DNA of 64,000 nt from Rhodococcus sp. SBT000017 (lineage in GTDB: Bacteria; Actinomycetota; Actinomycetes; Mycobacteriales; Mycobacteriaceae). The DNA lies in NCBI RefSeq assembly GCF_003688915.1, contig NZ_REFU01000001.1:2232001-2296000 (forward strand). Direction: 5' to 3'. Of this stretch, positions 55,332-64,000 are shown piece by piece; within the stretch, counting starts at the first letter, position 1; each line of letters starts with the position of its first letter. A model generated the notes under the pieces. The model was not told where the DNA came from. It saw nothing but the letters and a program-made list of their open reading frames with translations, and searched no databases. Made by a program: the position numbers and the translations under genes.

Positions 55332-56629
55332 GCTTCTCGCTGCGCGCCCGAGTGGCCGCCGCCACGACCCTCGGCGCCACCCTCGTGGTCGCCGCGCTCT
55401 CGGTGGTCACCTCGGTCGCCATCTCGCGCAACAACGTCAATCAGCTCGACGAGCGGTTGACGACGGCATCTCAGGTGCTGGTCCCGACGTCGACGACACT
55501 CGAGGCCTTCCTCGATCAGCTCTCCGGCGCGTTCGCCGTCACCATCCGCAGCGGCGACATCGTCGTCGCGTCCACACCGACACGGCTGCCCGCGCTCGAC
55601 ACCGGGTCGCAGACCGTGGACGTCGACGGGCAACGCTTCCGGGTCTACACCGCCGTATCGACAGCGGTGTCGTCCATCTCGATTTCCATCGGCGTGCCGG
55701 CCATCGAAGCGCAACAGGTCACCGACGAGCAACAGAAGCAGGTGATCCTGCTCGGTCTGGCCGCGATCGCGGTGTCCACCGGACTGGGCTGGCTCTTCGG
55801 CGGTAGAGCCGTCAGACCGTTGGTGACGTTGACCCGGCAGGTCAGCGCGCAACCTCCGACCGCACCCGAAACCCGCACCGGTGTCACCGAAGCCGATGCG
55901 CTCGCAGTCGCGATCGGCGGCATGCTGACCAGACTGAACGAGGCACAGGACCGCACCAACGCCGCGCTCGACACCGCACGCGACTTCGCGGCCGTCTCCG
56001 CCCACGAGCTGCGGACCCCACTGACTGCGATGCGCACCGACATCGAGGTGCTTCGAACACTCGACCTCGAGCCTGCGCAGCAGCAGGAAATTCTGGGAGA
56101 TCTCGAGCGGACGCAGGGGCGAGTGGAGACCACGCTGACCGCCCTGGAACGACTGGCCTCGGGCGAATTGTCCAGTGAGGGCGACAGAGTCGAGACCGAC
56201 ATCATCGACATCTGCGACGTCGCAGCCCAGGATGCGCAACGACTGCATCCGGGACTCGACATACGCGTGGAGTATGCCGCCGACTCCGAGATCACGATGC
56301 GCGCACTGCCGACCGGCCTTCGACTGGCCGTCGACAACGTGATCGGCAACGCCGTTCGGCACGGCAACGCGACGTCGATCGTCATCACCGCCGAGCGCGA
56401 GGGTACGACGGTACGTGTCCTGATCGACGACAACGGATCCGGCGTTCCCCTCGACGAACGCGAGACGGTGTTCGGCCGGTTCGAGCGCGGCACCCGAGCA
56501 GCCAAGGGCGGCTCCGGGCTCGGCCTGGCACTGGTGGCTCAGCAAGCCCAATTGCACGGCGGGCGGGCCTGGTTCACCGACAGTCCGCTGGGCGGAGCCC
56601 GATTGGTGCTGGAGCTGCAGGACAGCTGA
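55328..56629 (+). CDS. prrB: sensor histidine kinase PrrB-like
   Basis: This 433-residue kinase has spans at about 13-35 and 138-157 flanking an outer sensor domain. A HAMP region follows, then the HisKA H-box [21 protein letters not shown]-box [12 protein letters not shown] and G-boxes [12 protein letters not shown] and [10 protein letters not shown]. It should phosphorylate the PrrA-like regulator; the two genes overlap by ATGA. The following dioxygenase gene starts 54 bp later and may or may not be part of the operon. Confidence 0.9.
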   Translation: MSFSLRARVAAATTLGATLVVAALSVVTSVAISRNNVNQLDERLTTASQVLVPTSTTLEAFLDQLSGAFAVTIRSGDIVVASTPTRLPALDTGSQTVDVDGQRFRVYTAVSTAVSSISISIGVPAIEAQQVTDEQQKQVILLGLAAIAVSTGLGWLFGGRAVRPLVTLTRQVSAQPPTAPETRTGVTEADALAVAIGGMLTRLNEAQDRTNAALDTARDFAAVSAHELRTPLTAMRTDIEVLRTLDLEPAQQQEILGDLERTQGRVETTLTALERLASGELSSEGDRVETDIIDICDVAAQDAQRLHPGLDIRVEYAADSEITMRALPTGLRLAVDNVIGNAVRHGNATSIVITAEREGTTVRVLIDDNGSGVPLDERETVFGRFERGTRAAKGGSGLGLALVAQQAQLHGGRAWFTDSPLGGARLVLELQDS

Positions 56630-56683
56630 AGTACGGCAGTCTTTACGCGGGAGAAACCTACGGGTCCATCCGAACCGACGATC

Positions 56684-57715
56684 ATGTACCCCATGCACAC
56701 GTCGTCGGATTTCTTCGTCCCCACCATCGACATCTCGCCGTACGTTTTCGGTGATTCCACCTCGGCGGCCGACGGGACCGGCCGGCGCAGCCTCGCAGCT
56801 GACGTCGATTACGCCTGCAGCACAGTCGGATTCATGCAGATCCTCGGGCACGGCGTTCCCGAGGACACCGTGGCCGGACTCGCGTCGGCGATGGATTCGT
56901 TCTTCGGGCTCGACTCGGCGGCTAAGCGGGCCTACATCTGCCCACCCGAACGCAATCGCGGGTACACCGCCCCCAAGAGCGAATCGCTGAGCCTGAGCCT
57001 GGGAGTCGAATCGGCGACGGGCATGAACGACTGGTTCGAGGCCTTCAACGTCGGGACGGGCGAGCCGAACATCTGGCCCCACTCTGAGGGGTTCCAGCGC
57101 GCCGTCGAAGAGTATTTCGCCGAGGCAGCACGCGTAGCCCGGACGCTGACCAGCGTGTTCGCCGATGCACTCGGGGTATCACCGAACATGTTCCCCGACA
57201 TCACCGATCGATCGCTGGACACTCTGCGGATGAACAACTACGCGCTCGAACCCGGCTTGCATGTGCCGGACACCGAGCTCACGGGGATGAGCGAGCACAC
57301 CGACTACGGCTTGGTGACGGTGTTGTGGGCCGATCGTGTGCCCGGTCTGCAGGTTCTCGGCACGGACCGACGGTGGCACGACGTGCAACCCGTCGAGGGA
57401 GCGATGCTGGTGAACCTGGGCGATCTGACGGCCCGACTGACCAACGATCGCTGGATGTCGACGCTGCATCGAGTGCGTCCGCCGATCACCGACGGGACGA
57501 GCCAGCGCAGGCGTTCGGCCGCCTTCTTCCACGACGGCAACCTCGACGCGGTGATCGCGCCACTGCCGTCCTGCATCGAGCCCGGCGACGTGGCCCGGTA
57601 CGAACCGGTCACCGTGGCCGAGCACATTCACGCCAAGCTCGCGGGTTCCCGAGGGGGAACTGCCAATGCCTCGGCAACCCGCGAAGCCGAGCGGGTACGC
57701 AACGCCGTTATTTGA
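56684..57715 (+). CDS. 2-oxoglutarate/Fe(II)-dependent dioxygenase (isopenicillin N synthase-like)
   Basis: This 343-residue oxygenase has an N-terminal DIOX_N domain (VPTIDISPYVFG, VGFMQILGHGVPEDTV) and a jelly-roll core. The iron ligands are His and Asp in SEHTDYGLVTVLW and His in STLHRVRPP. The 2-oxoglutarate-binding Arg is in RRRSAAFFHDGN. It hydroxylates or oxidises an unknown small molecule. ATG 56693 is an equally good start. Its last eight bases overlap the end of the convergent FKBP gene. Confidence 0.85.
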   Translation: MYPMHTSSDFFVPTIDISPYVFGDSTSAADGTGRRSLAADVDYACSTVGFMQILGHGVPEDTVAGLASAMDSFFGLDSAAKRAYICPPERNRGYTAPKSESLSLSLGVESATGMNDWFEAFNVGTGEPNIWPHSEGFQRAVEEYFAEAARVARTLTSVFADALGVSPNMFPDITDRSLDTLRMNNYALEPGLHVPDTELTGMSEHTDYGLVTVLWADRVPGLQVLGTDRRWHDVQPVEGAMLVNLGDLTARLTNDRWMSTLHRVRPPITDGTSQRRRSAAFFHDGNLDAVIAPLPSCIEPGDVARYEPVTVAEHIHAKLAGSRGGTANASATREAERVRNAVI

Positions 57716-58067
57716 CGTCGAGCAGATCGATCACGAACACGAGCGTCTTGCCGGACAGGCGGTGACCTGCGCCTGCGGGGCCGTAGGCGAGCTCCGGCGG
57801 AATGGTGAGCTGACGGCGTCCGCCGACCTTCATTCCGGGAATGCCGTCCTGCCAGCCCTGGATGAGTCCGCGCAGCGGGAACTGGATGGATTCGCCACGG
57901 TTCCAGGACGAGTCGAACTCTTCGCCCGAGTCGAACTCGACGCCGACGTAGTGCACCTCGACGTTTCCTCCAGCCACTGCTTCTGCGCCGTCACCCTCGA
58001 CGAGGTCGACCGTCACCAGGTCCACGGGTGGGGGTCCGGCCTGAAATTCGATTACTGGCTTCGTCAC
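57708..58067 (-). CDS. FKBP-type peptidyl-prolyl cis-trans isomerase
   Basis: This 119-residue single-domain FKBP catalyses proline isomerisation during protein folding. Family blocks are VEVHYVGVEFDSGEEFDSSW, FPLRGLIQGWQDGIPGMKVGGRRQLTIPPELAYG and TLVFVIDLLDV. There is no signal peptide with this start, so it is cytoplasmic. GTG 58067 has GGAG seven bases upstream and gives the usual length; the longer frame to 58187 is not conserved-looking. It is convergent with and overlaps the dioxygenase gene. Confidence 0.9.
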   Translation of the reverse strand: MTKPVIEFQAGPPPVDLVTVDLVEGDGAEAVAGGNVEVHYVGVEFDSGEEFDSSWNRGESIQFPLRGLIQGWQDGIPGMKVGGRRQLTIPPELAYGPAGAGHRLSGKTLVFVIDLLDVK

Positions 58068-58249
58068 TGAAGTCTCCTGCGGTTGCGCCGGCCCGCCGAC
58101 GCCGGCTGTTGTGCTCTGAATGGATATGGTCTGGACGTTGAGCACTTCGACTCTACGTCGTAGACGGGTGCCGACGGGCGCTGGCACCCGAAAAAGACAC
58201 GTATCCGCTGGTCAGGACCATCTGCAGCTCGGGGCATACGATGTAGTGC

Positions 58250-59050
58250 ATGAGCGACACGATCCGCGTCAGTCTCGCCCAGATCACCAGTGGCGAACAC
58301 CCCGCCGAGAACCTCGAACTCATCGACACTCATGCCCGTGCCGCGGCACACGCCGGCTCGGACCTCGTGGTGTTTCCGGAGGCGACCATGCGGTGTTTCG
58401 GCGGGCCGATACGCAAGTTCGCCGAGCCCCTCGACGGCGACTGGGCGAACGCGGTGCGTGACATCGCGTCCGCCGCCGGCATCACCGTCGTCGCCGGAAT
58501 GTTCACGCCCGCTGCAGAAGACAGGGTGACGAACACCCTGCTCGTCACCGGCCCCGGAATCGACGCGAGCTACGACAAGATTCACCTGTTCGACGCCTTC
58601 GGATTCGCCGAATCCGATACCGTCGCACCGGGTTCGGAGCCTCTCGTGGTCGACATCGCCGGAGTTCGAGTCGGCTTCGCCACCTGCTACGACATCCGCT
58701 TCCCCTCGCTGTTCCAGAAACTCGGCGACCTCGGCGCGGAACTCGTTGTGGTTCCGGCATCGTGGGGATCGGGGGACGGCAAAGTCGATCAGTGGACCCT
58801 GCTCGCTCGCGCCCGTGCCCTGGATTCGACCACCTTCATCGCAGCCTGCGATCAAGCCGAACCCGCTGCTGCCGTGGGTAATGCGCCATTGGGCGTCGGG
58901 CACAGCATCGTCTGCTCCCCCACCGGCGAGATTCTCGGTCAACTCGACACGACGCCAGGAATGCTGACCATCGACATCCACACCGAGTTGGTCGACGCCG
59001 TGCGCAAAACTCTGCCGGTGTTGAAGAACCGCAAGCACTTCGACGCCTGA
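58250..59050 (+). CDS. carbon-nitrogen hydrolase (nitrilase superfamily amidase)
   Basis: This 266-residue nitrilase-superfamily enzyme has the catalytic triad visible: Glu in VVFPEATMR, Lys in YDKIHLFDAFG and Cys in ATCYDIRFPSLF. The last block and the overall length resemble omega-amidase/Nit2-like enzymes and Rv0480c. It hydrolyses an amide, perhaps deaminated glutathione or an omega-amide. The gene ends at a long palindromic hairpin before convergent gltA. Confidence 0.88.
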   Translation: MSDTIRVSLAQITSGEHPAENLELIDTHARAAAHAGSDLVVFPEATMRCFGGPIRKFAEPLDGDWANAVRDIASAAGITVVAGMFTPAAEDRVTNTLLVTGPGIDASYDKIHLFDAFGFAESDTVAPGSEPLVVDIAGVRVGFATCYDIRFPSLFQKLGDLGAELVVVPASWGSGDGKVDQWTLLARARALDSTTFIAACDQAEPAAAVGNAPLGVGHSIVCSPTGEILGQLDTTPGMLTIDIHTELVDAVRKTLPVLKNRKHFDA

Positions 59051-59057
59051 CGGGGCC

Positions 59058-59115
59058 GCGAACTCGAAGTTATGGACGGAATTCGACCGAATCTCGTCCC
59101 TAACTTCGAGTTCGC
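59058..59115. terminator. long bidirectional hairpin between amidase and gltA
   Basis: Perfect 15-bp arms at 59058-59072 and 59101-59115 are extended, after one mismatch, by GGACG/CGTCC and an inner ATTCG/CGAAT pair. It lies seven bases after the amidase stop and 59 bases before the convergent citrate synthase stop. Confidence 0.78.
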
Positions 59116-59174
59116 AAGAAACGACAACGCCGCCGGACCCTGATGGGAGTCGGCGGCGTTGGGTACAGCGAGAT

Positions 59175-60473
<1,299 letters not shown>

Positions 60474-60543
60474 GAATGGTCCCTCTCGAACTCGTGTAAC
60501 GGACACGTACTTGAAGCGGACAGTTCTAACGTCGATAGTGAAA

Positions 60544-61515
60544 CTAGTCTCTCGACGCCTCGGACGCCCAGGGAGGGTCGGCACCGGGTCGAGAAACCGT
60601 GATTGCCGCTGCTTTTGCGGCGAAATCGAGCGCTTCTTGCCAATCTTGCTTGCTCATCTCTTTCACCGCGTTCGATGTGATAATGCTCTCCTTCTGCAAA
60701 AAGCTCAGTAGAGCACCATGCACCGTGTCACCTGCGCCGATCGTATCGACGACGTCGACCGCGACACCCGGCACCGAGATCTCCTCGGCTGTGACAATTC
60801 CCGTACCCGACGCCTCCGCGGGTGCCGTGAACACGGAAATTCCGTCGCCGCCACGAGTCATGACCACTGCGGTGACCCCCGCCGCGAGCCAGTCGTCGAC
60901 GGTGGTGCCCTGTGTTCCGAGCCCCAACCAGTACGCGTCGTCTTCGGACACCTTGAGAATGTCGATGCTGGGCAACCACGAGCGGAAGCGGTCACGGAAT
61001 CCGTCGGCGGTGATATCGCCGCTGGTGCTGTCGATCGCAGCCGGCCGGATGTTCGGGTCGAGCATCGTGAGCTTGCCCGCCGCCCGGGCCCGGTGCAGCA
61101 GGCCCGCGTACATCGACGCGCCCGGCTCGTAGAGCAGCGACAGTGTGCCGAACGAGAGCACGCTGATCTCGTCGGGCAGATCGCCGGGATCGGCGACGAG
61201 GCGGTCGGCCGTGCCGTCGGCGTAGAACGAGTACTCGGCGCTGCCGTCCTCGGCGAGGGTGGTCATCGCCAACGTCGTCGGCTCGTCGCCGCGCTGCACC
61301 CATGTGGTGTCCACTCCCGCGTCGCGCAGACTCGCCAGGATCTGCTCGCCGAACGGGTCGCGAGAGATCCGCGAGAGATATGCGACGGGCGAACCCAGTC
61401 GACCTATCGCGACGGCGACATTGAACGGGCCGCCGCCGAGTTTGGGCGAGAGCAGCGGCCCCTCGTGCACCGGGACCAGATCGACCAACGCCTCGCCGCA
61501 CACCAGAATGGTCAC
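60544..61515 (-). CDS. PfkB-family carbohydrate kinase
   Basis: This 323-residue ribokinase-family sugar kinase carries the first PfkB signature GGGPFNVAVAIGRLGSP (about 28-44) and the ATP/catalytic signature DVVDTIGAGDTVHGALL with catalytic Asp. It resembles fructokinases. The GTG start at 61515 overlaps the galM stop (GTGA). With the mutarotase and MFS carrier encoded upstream it forms a plausible sugar uptake and phosphorylation set. Confidence 0.88.
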   Translation of the reverse strand: MTILVCGEALVDLVPVHEGPLLSPKLGGGPFNVAVAIGRLGSPVAYLSRISRDPFGEQILASLRDAGVDTTWVQRGDEPTTLAMTTLAEDGSAEYSFYADGTADRLVADPGDLPDEISVLSFGTLSLLYEPGASMYAGLLHRARAAGKLTMLDPNIRPAAIDSTSGDITADGFRDRFRSWLPSIDILKVSEDDAYWLGLGTQGTTVDDWLAAGVTAVVMTRGGDGISVFTAPAEASGTGIVTAEEISVPGVAVDVVDTIGAGDTVHGALLSFLQKESIITSNAVKEMSKQDWQEALDFAAKAAAITVSRPGADPPWASEASRD

Positions 61516-62441
61516 TTCTCGTACCTCATTCCCCAGGTGCCGGACCAGGGTTGCCCCGGATCCAGCACGATCAGATCGATTTCGGAATTCAACGCATCGG
61601 GCGGGCACGTCATCGGCTCGATCGCCAACGCCCGTCCCCGCTCGGGATAGGCCTGATCGTTGGCGGGATCGGCAGTGAACACCTGAACCCAACCGAAGCT
61701 GCTGTCGGTCCACAGCACGGTCGCGGTGCCGTCGGGGCCACGAAGAACATGGTTCGCGCGGCCGTCGGCCTCCGGAAGCGACGCGCTGAACGGAGTGTCC
61801 AGCTGCACGCCCTGCAGCGTTCGCGGCTGCCGGAAGTCGTACTCGGTATCGGCCGTCGGCACCGAATTGCCCACGGGCAGATTACGAACCGAGTCCAGCG
61901 GCAGTCGCGTCCCGGCCGAGAGCTCGAGCGTGCACTCGTCGAGCGGCACGTCCCCCACCCTGACGAATGTGTGAAAACCCATCCCGTAGGGCGCGGGCGA
62001 ATCACCGGTGTTCTTCGCCGACGCGGTGACGTTGAGACCGTCCGCCGACAGCTCGTGCACCACGGTGACGGTCACCGAGAACGGCCAACCCTGATGCGTA
62101 CCGATGTCCACACTCTGCTCGACGCGACTGTCGGTGTGCTCCACGAGAGTCCACGCCACGCGTCGGACGAATCCGTGACTGGCGTTGTTTCGAGCGGGCT
62201 CGGTGATCTCCAACCGATGCTCGACGCCTTCGAAGGTGAACGTGCCGTCGGCCGTCCTGTTGGGCCACGGGGCCAACACCAGTCCCGCCGACAGCGGCGG
62301 CTTCGAGCCCGCCTCCCACGTCTCGGTGAGCGGTGCGCCGTCGTACTCGAGCGCCCGAAGGCCCGCTCCGACGGCAGCGATGTCTGCCCGATACTTGCCG
62401 CTCGTCAACGAATACGTCTGCGCGTCAGCCATGAGAGCCAT
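61512..62441 (-). CDS. aldose 1-epimerase (mutarotase) family protein
   Basis: This 309-residue protein interconverts alpha and beta anomers of aldoses. Family landmarks are LAPWPNRTADGTF, His in ASHGFVRRVAW, His in YGMGFHTFV and the catalytic Glu in LAIEPMTCPPDA. Two starts are possible (62441 or 62432); both overlap the MFS gene end. Its stop overlaps the pfkB start. Coupling with a sugar kinase suggests the pair handles one sugar. Confidence 0.86.
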   Translation of the reverse strand: MALMADAQTYSLTSGKYRADIAAVGAGLRALEYDGAPLTETWEAGSKPPLSAGLVLAPWPNRTADGTFTFEGVEHRLEITEPARNNASHGFVRRVAWTLVEHTDSRVEQSVDIGTHQGWPFSVTVTVVHELSADGLNVTASAKNTGDSPAPYGMGFHTFVRVGDVPLDECTLELSAGTRLPLDSVRNLPVGNSVPTADTEYDFRQPRTLQGVQLDTPFSASLPEADGRANHVLRGPDGTATVLWTDSSFGWVQVFTADPANDQAYPERGRALAIEPMTCPPDALNSEIDLIVLDPGQPWSGTWGMRYEK

Positions 62442-63717
62442 TCTTTACCACCGCACCCACTCGGTAGCGGATGAACGCCGGAAGTGCCAGCGCGGCGATC
62501 GAGACCCCGATGACGACCAGCACTCCACCGCCCGCCGCTGCGGCCGCCGTACCGACGGATGCGGCCGCTGCGCCGTGCAGTACATCCCCGACGCGCGGGC
62601 CACCGGCGACCACGACGATGAAGACACCCTGCAGGCGACCGCGCATCTCGTCGGTGGCGACCTGCTGCAGCATCGTGCTGCGGAAGGCCGCGGAGATCAT
62701 GTCGGCTCCGCCGCCGAGGGCCAGGAACGCCAGTGCGAACCACAGGGCGAAGGTGGTGGCCCCGTCGGTGGCCGCGCCGACGGCCAGACCGAAGCCGATC
62801 ATCGCCACGCCCCACACGACGATGCAGATCAGCACCGCCAGGCCCTGCCTGCGCACTCGGGGCAGCCAGCCGGAGAACACTCCACCGACCACAGCGCCCG
62901 CGGACATCGCTGCGAACAGCATGCCCAACACCGGACCGCCCGACGCCGGATCGCCGAAGCTCTCGTGCGCGATCTGTGGGAAGAGCGCGCGGGGCATCCC
63001 GAACACCATCGCGATGATGTCGACGACGAACGAGGCCAGCAACACCTTCTGCGTCGCGAGGTAGGCGAAACCGTCGAACACCGAACGCAATCCGGCGCGC
63101 TGACCCGACTTCGCAGGCGGAATCCCCGGCAGCCGGATCACTGCCCACAGAGTGGCGAACAGTGCGATGGTGTCGATGAGATAAAGGGTCTCGAGCCCGA
63201 TGTAGTAGATGAGAATGCCGGCGCTGAGCGGTCCGGCGATGGCGCCGAAGTTCATCACCGTCATGTTCAGCGAGTTCGCGGCGGGCAGCTGCTCGCCAGG
63301 CAGGATTCGCGGGAGAATCGCGCTGCGCGTCGGCTGATTCACCGCGAAGAATGCCTGCTGAACAGCCAACAGCACCAGGATGATCCACACATTGTTCAGG
63401 TCGAGGAACGCCTGCAACCAGAACAGCGCCGACGTTCCGATCAGGCCGCAGGTGGTGATCATCAACAGGGTGCGTCGGTCCATCACATCGGCCAGCGCCC
63501 CGCCCCACAGACCGAACACGATGAGCGGCACCAGCGCGAAGACACCGGTGAGGCCCACGTAGGCCGAACTCAGCGTGATCTGGAAAACCTGTTGCGGTAC
63601 AGCGACGATGGACAGCTGCGCCCCGATGACGGTGACGATGTTCGCCAACCACAACCGCTTGTAGGCCGGAGTCTTCAGCGGAGTCGTGTCGGCAAGAATG
63701 CCGCGCAACCCGCTCAC
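62425..63717 (-). CDS. MFS transporter (EntS/MFS_3-like)
   Basis: This 430-residue carrier has about 12 spans beginning at residue 20. The signature [26 protein letters not shown] is the MFS loop 2-3 motif, and [28 protein letters not shown] is typical of the EntS-like MFS_3 group, usually exporters. GTG 63717 overlaps the pdxH stop (GTGA), and the gene end overlaps the mutarotase start. A role with the sugar enzymes or with a drug/siderophore is open. Confidence 0.86.
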   Translation of the reverse strand: MSGLRGILADTTPLKTPAYKRLWLANIVTVIGAQLSIVAVPQQVFQITLSSAYVGLTGVFALVPLIVFGLWGGALADVMDRRTLLMITTCGLIGTSALFWLQAFLDLNNVWIILVLLAVQQAFFAVNQPTRSAILPRILPGEQLPAANSLNMTVMNFGAIAGPLSAGILIYYIGLETLYLIDTIALFATLWAVIRLPGIPPAKSGQRAGLRSVFDGFAYLATQKVLLASFVVDIIAMVFGMPRALFPQIAHESFGDPASGGPVLGMLFAAMSAGAVVGGVFSGWLPRVRRQGLAVLICIVVWGVAMIGFGLAVGAATDGATTFALWFALAFLALGGGADMISAAFRSTMLQQVATDEMRGRLQGVFIVVVAGGPRVGDVLHGAAAASVGTAAAAAGGGVLVVIGVSIAALALPAFIRYRVGAVVKNGSHG

Positions 63718-64000
63718 GGTTGCAGACGCTCGATCACACCGCTTGCCACCGTCAGGCGAATTCGGTTGTGCATGCGGCTCGTTCGGCCCTGCCAGAATTC
63801 GACGGTCTCCGGTTCGACGCGAAAGCCACCCCAGTTCGGCGGAACCGGCACCTCGATTCCGTCGAACGTCGCGGTGACCTCGGCCAGTCGCGCAGCCAGA
63901 TCCTTCCGCGAGCCGATCGGGCGCGACTGTTCGGACGCCCATGCCCCCAGCTGGGAGCCGCGGGGCCGCGTACGCCAATACGCTTCGGTGGTCTCGGCAT
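63714..64000 (-). CDS. pdxH: pyridoxine/pyridoxamine 5'-phosphate oxidase (5' part beyond window)
   Basis: The last 94 residues are present and match Pdx[41 protein letters not shown] and [13 protein letters not shown], ending VIERLQP. The enzyme uses FMN and oxygen to make pyridoxal 5'-phosphate. The FMN and substrate-binding C-terminal block is complete. Its stop overlaps the MFS GTG start. In related genomes pdxH is also found close to citrate synthase. Confidence 0.93.
   Translation of the reverse strand, partial: AETTEAYWRTRPRGSQLGAWASEQSRPIGSRKDLAARLAEVTATFDGIEVPVPPNWGGFRVEPETVEFWQGRTSRMHNRIRLTVASGVIERLQP

Overview
This is a high-GC actinobacterial chromosome segment. The gene content points to the Mycobacteriales, most likely Rhodococcus or a close relative such as the R. 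fascians clade. Many proteins resemble Mycobacterium tuberculosis genes: ECF proteins Rv2326c/Rv2325c, Rv0910, Rv0909, CtpE (Rv0908), Rv0906, EchA6 (Rv0905), AccD3 (Rv0904c), PrrA/PrrB, GltA2, HtpG and a SigD/ShbA-type sigma factor. Starts are a mix of ATG, GTG and TTG, and ATGA/GTGA overlaps are very common. No transposase, integrase, phage gene or CRISPR array was seen. The window opens inside an acyl-ACP desaturase-like gene and closes inside pdxH.

Layout. 0-9 kb: desaturase, PucR-type regulator, ABC exporter whose permease is frameshifted, tRNA-Arg(CCT), DUF222/HNH protein, DEAD-box helicase with a hairpin-rich leader. 9-15 kb: ECF vitamin-transporter-like module, then two tandem VWA/substrate-binding membrane proteins. 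15-25 kb: an Rv0910-like protein, two DUF485-plus-SSS symporter modules separated by a 31-bp tandem repeat, and a tightly coupled minus-strand set (NhaP antiporter, secreted lipase, LytS-type kinase, LytTR regulator, small membrane protein, SSS symporter). 25-35 kb: Rv0909-like protein, CtpE, an MBL-fold protein, HtpG, a frameshifted NCS1 permease, a sigma factor, a hydrolase and a secreted protein. 35-41 kb: EchA6, FAD oxidoreductase, HemD-like protein, aldo/keto reductase, ABC-F ATPase. 41-46 kb: hydrolase/MarR divergent pair with a palindromic operator, then a four-gene ATGA-coupled XRE/membrane protein/ABC-2 cassette and AccD3.

46-64 kb: a remnant resembling an internally deleted PLP decarboxylase, a methyltransferase-TetR operon, and a membrane molybdopterin oxidoreductase operon carrying the same operator motif. 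These are followed by a propionyl-CoA-synthetase-like ligase, a DMT transporter, photolyase, PrrAB, a 2-oxoglutarate dioxygenase, FKBP, a nitrilase-family amidase, citrate synthase, and a pdxH-MFS-galM-pfkB overlapping operon.

The most distinctive features are: the six-gene sensor/lipase/symporter operon that separates the Rv0909 and Rv0910 homologues; the paired TetR operators; two single-base frameshifts in permease genes that are both repaired by adding one C; the decarboxylase remnant; and a dispersed intergenic motif that has expanded into a 31-bp tandem array.
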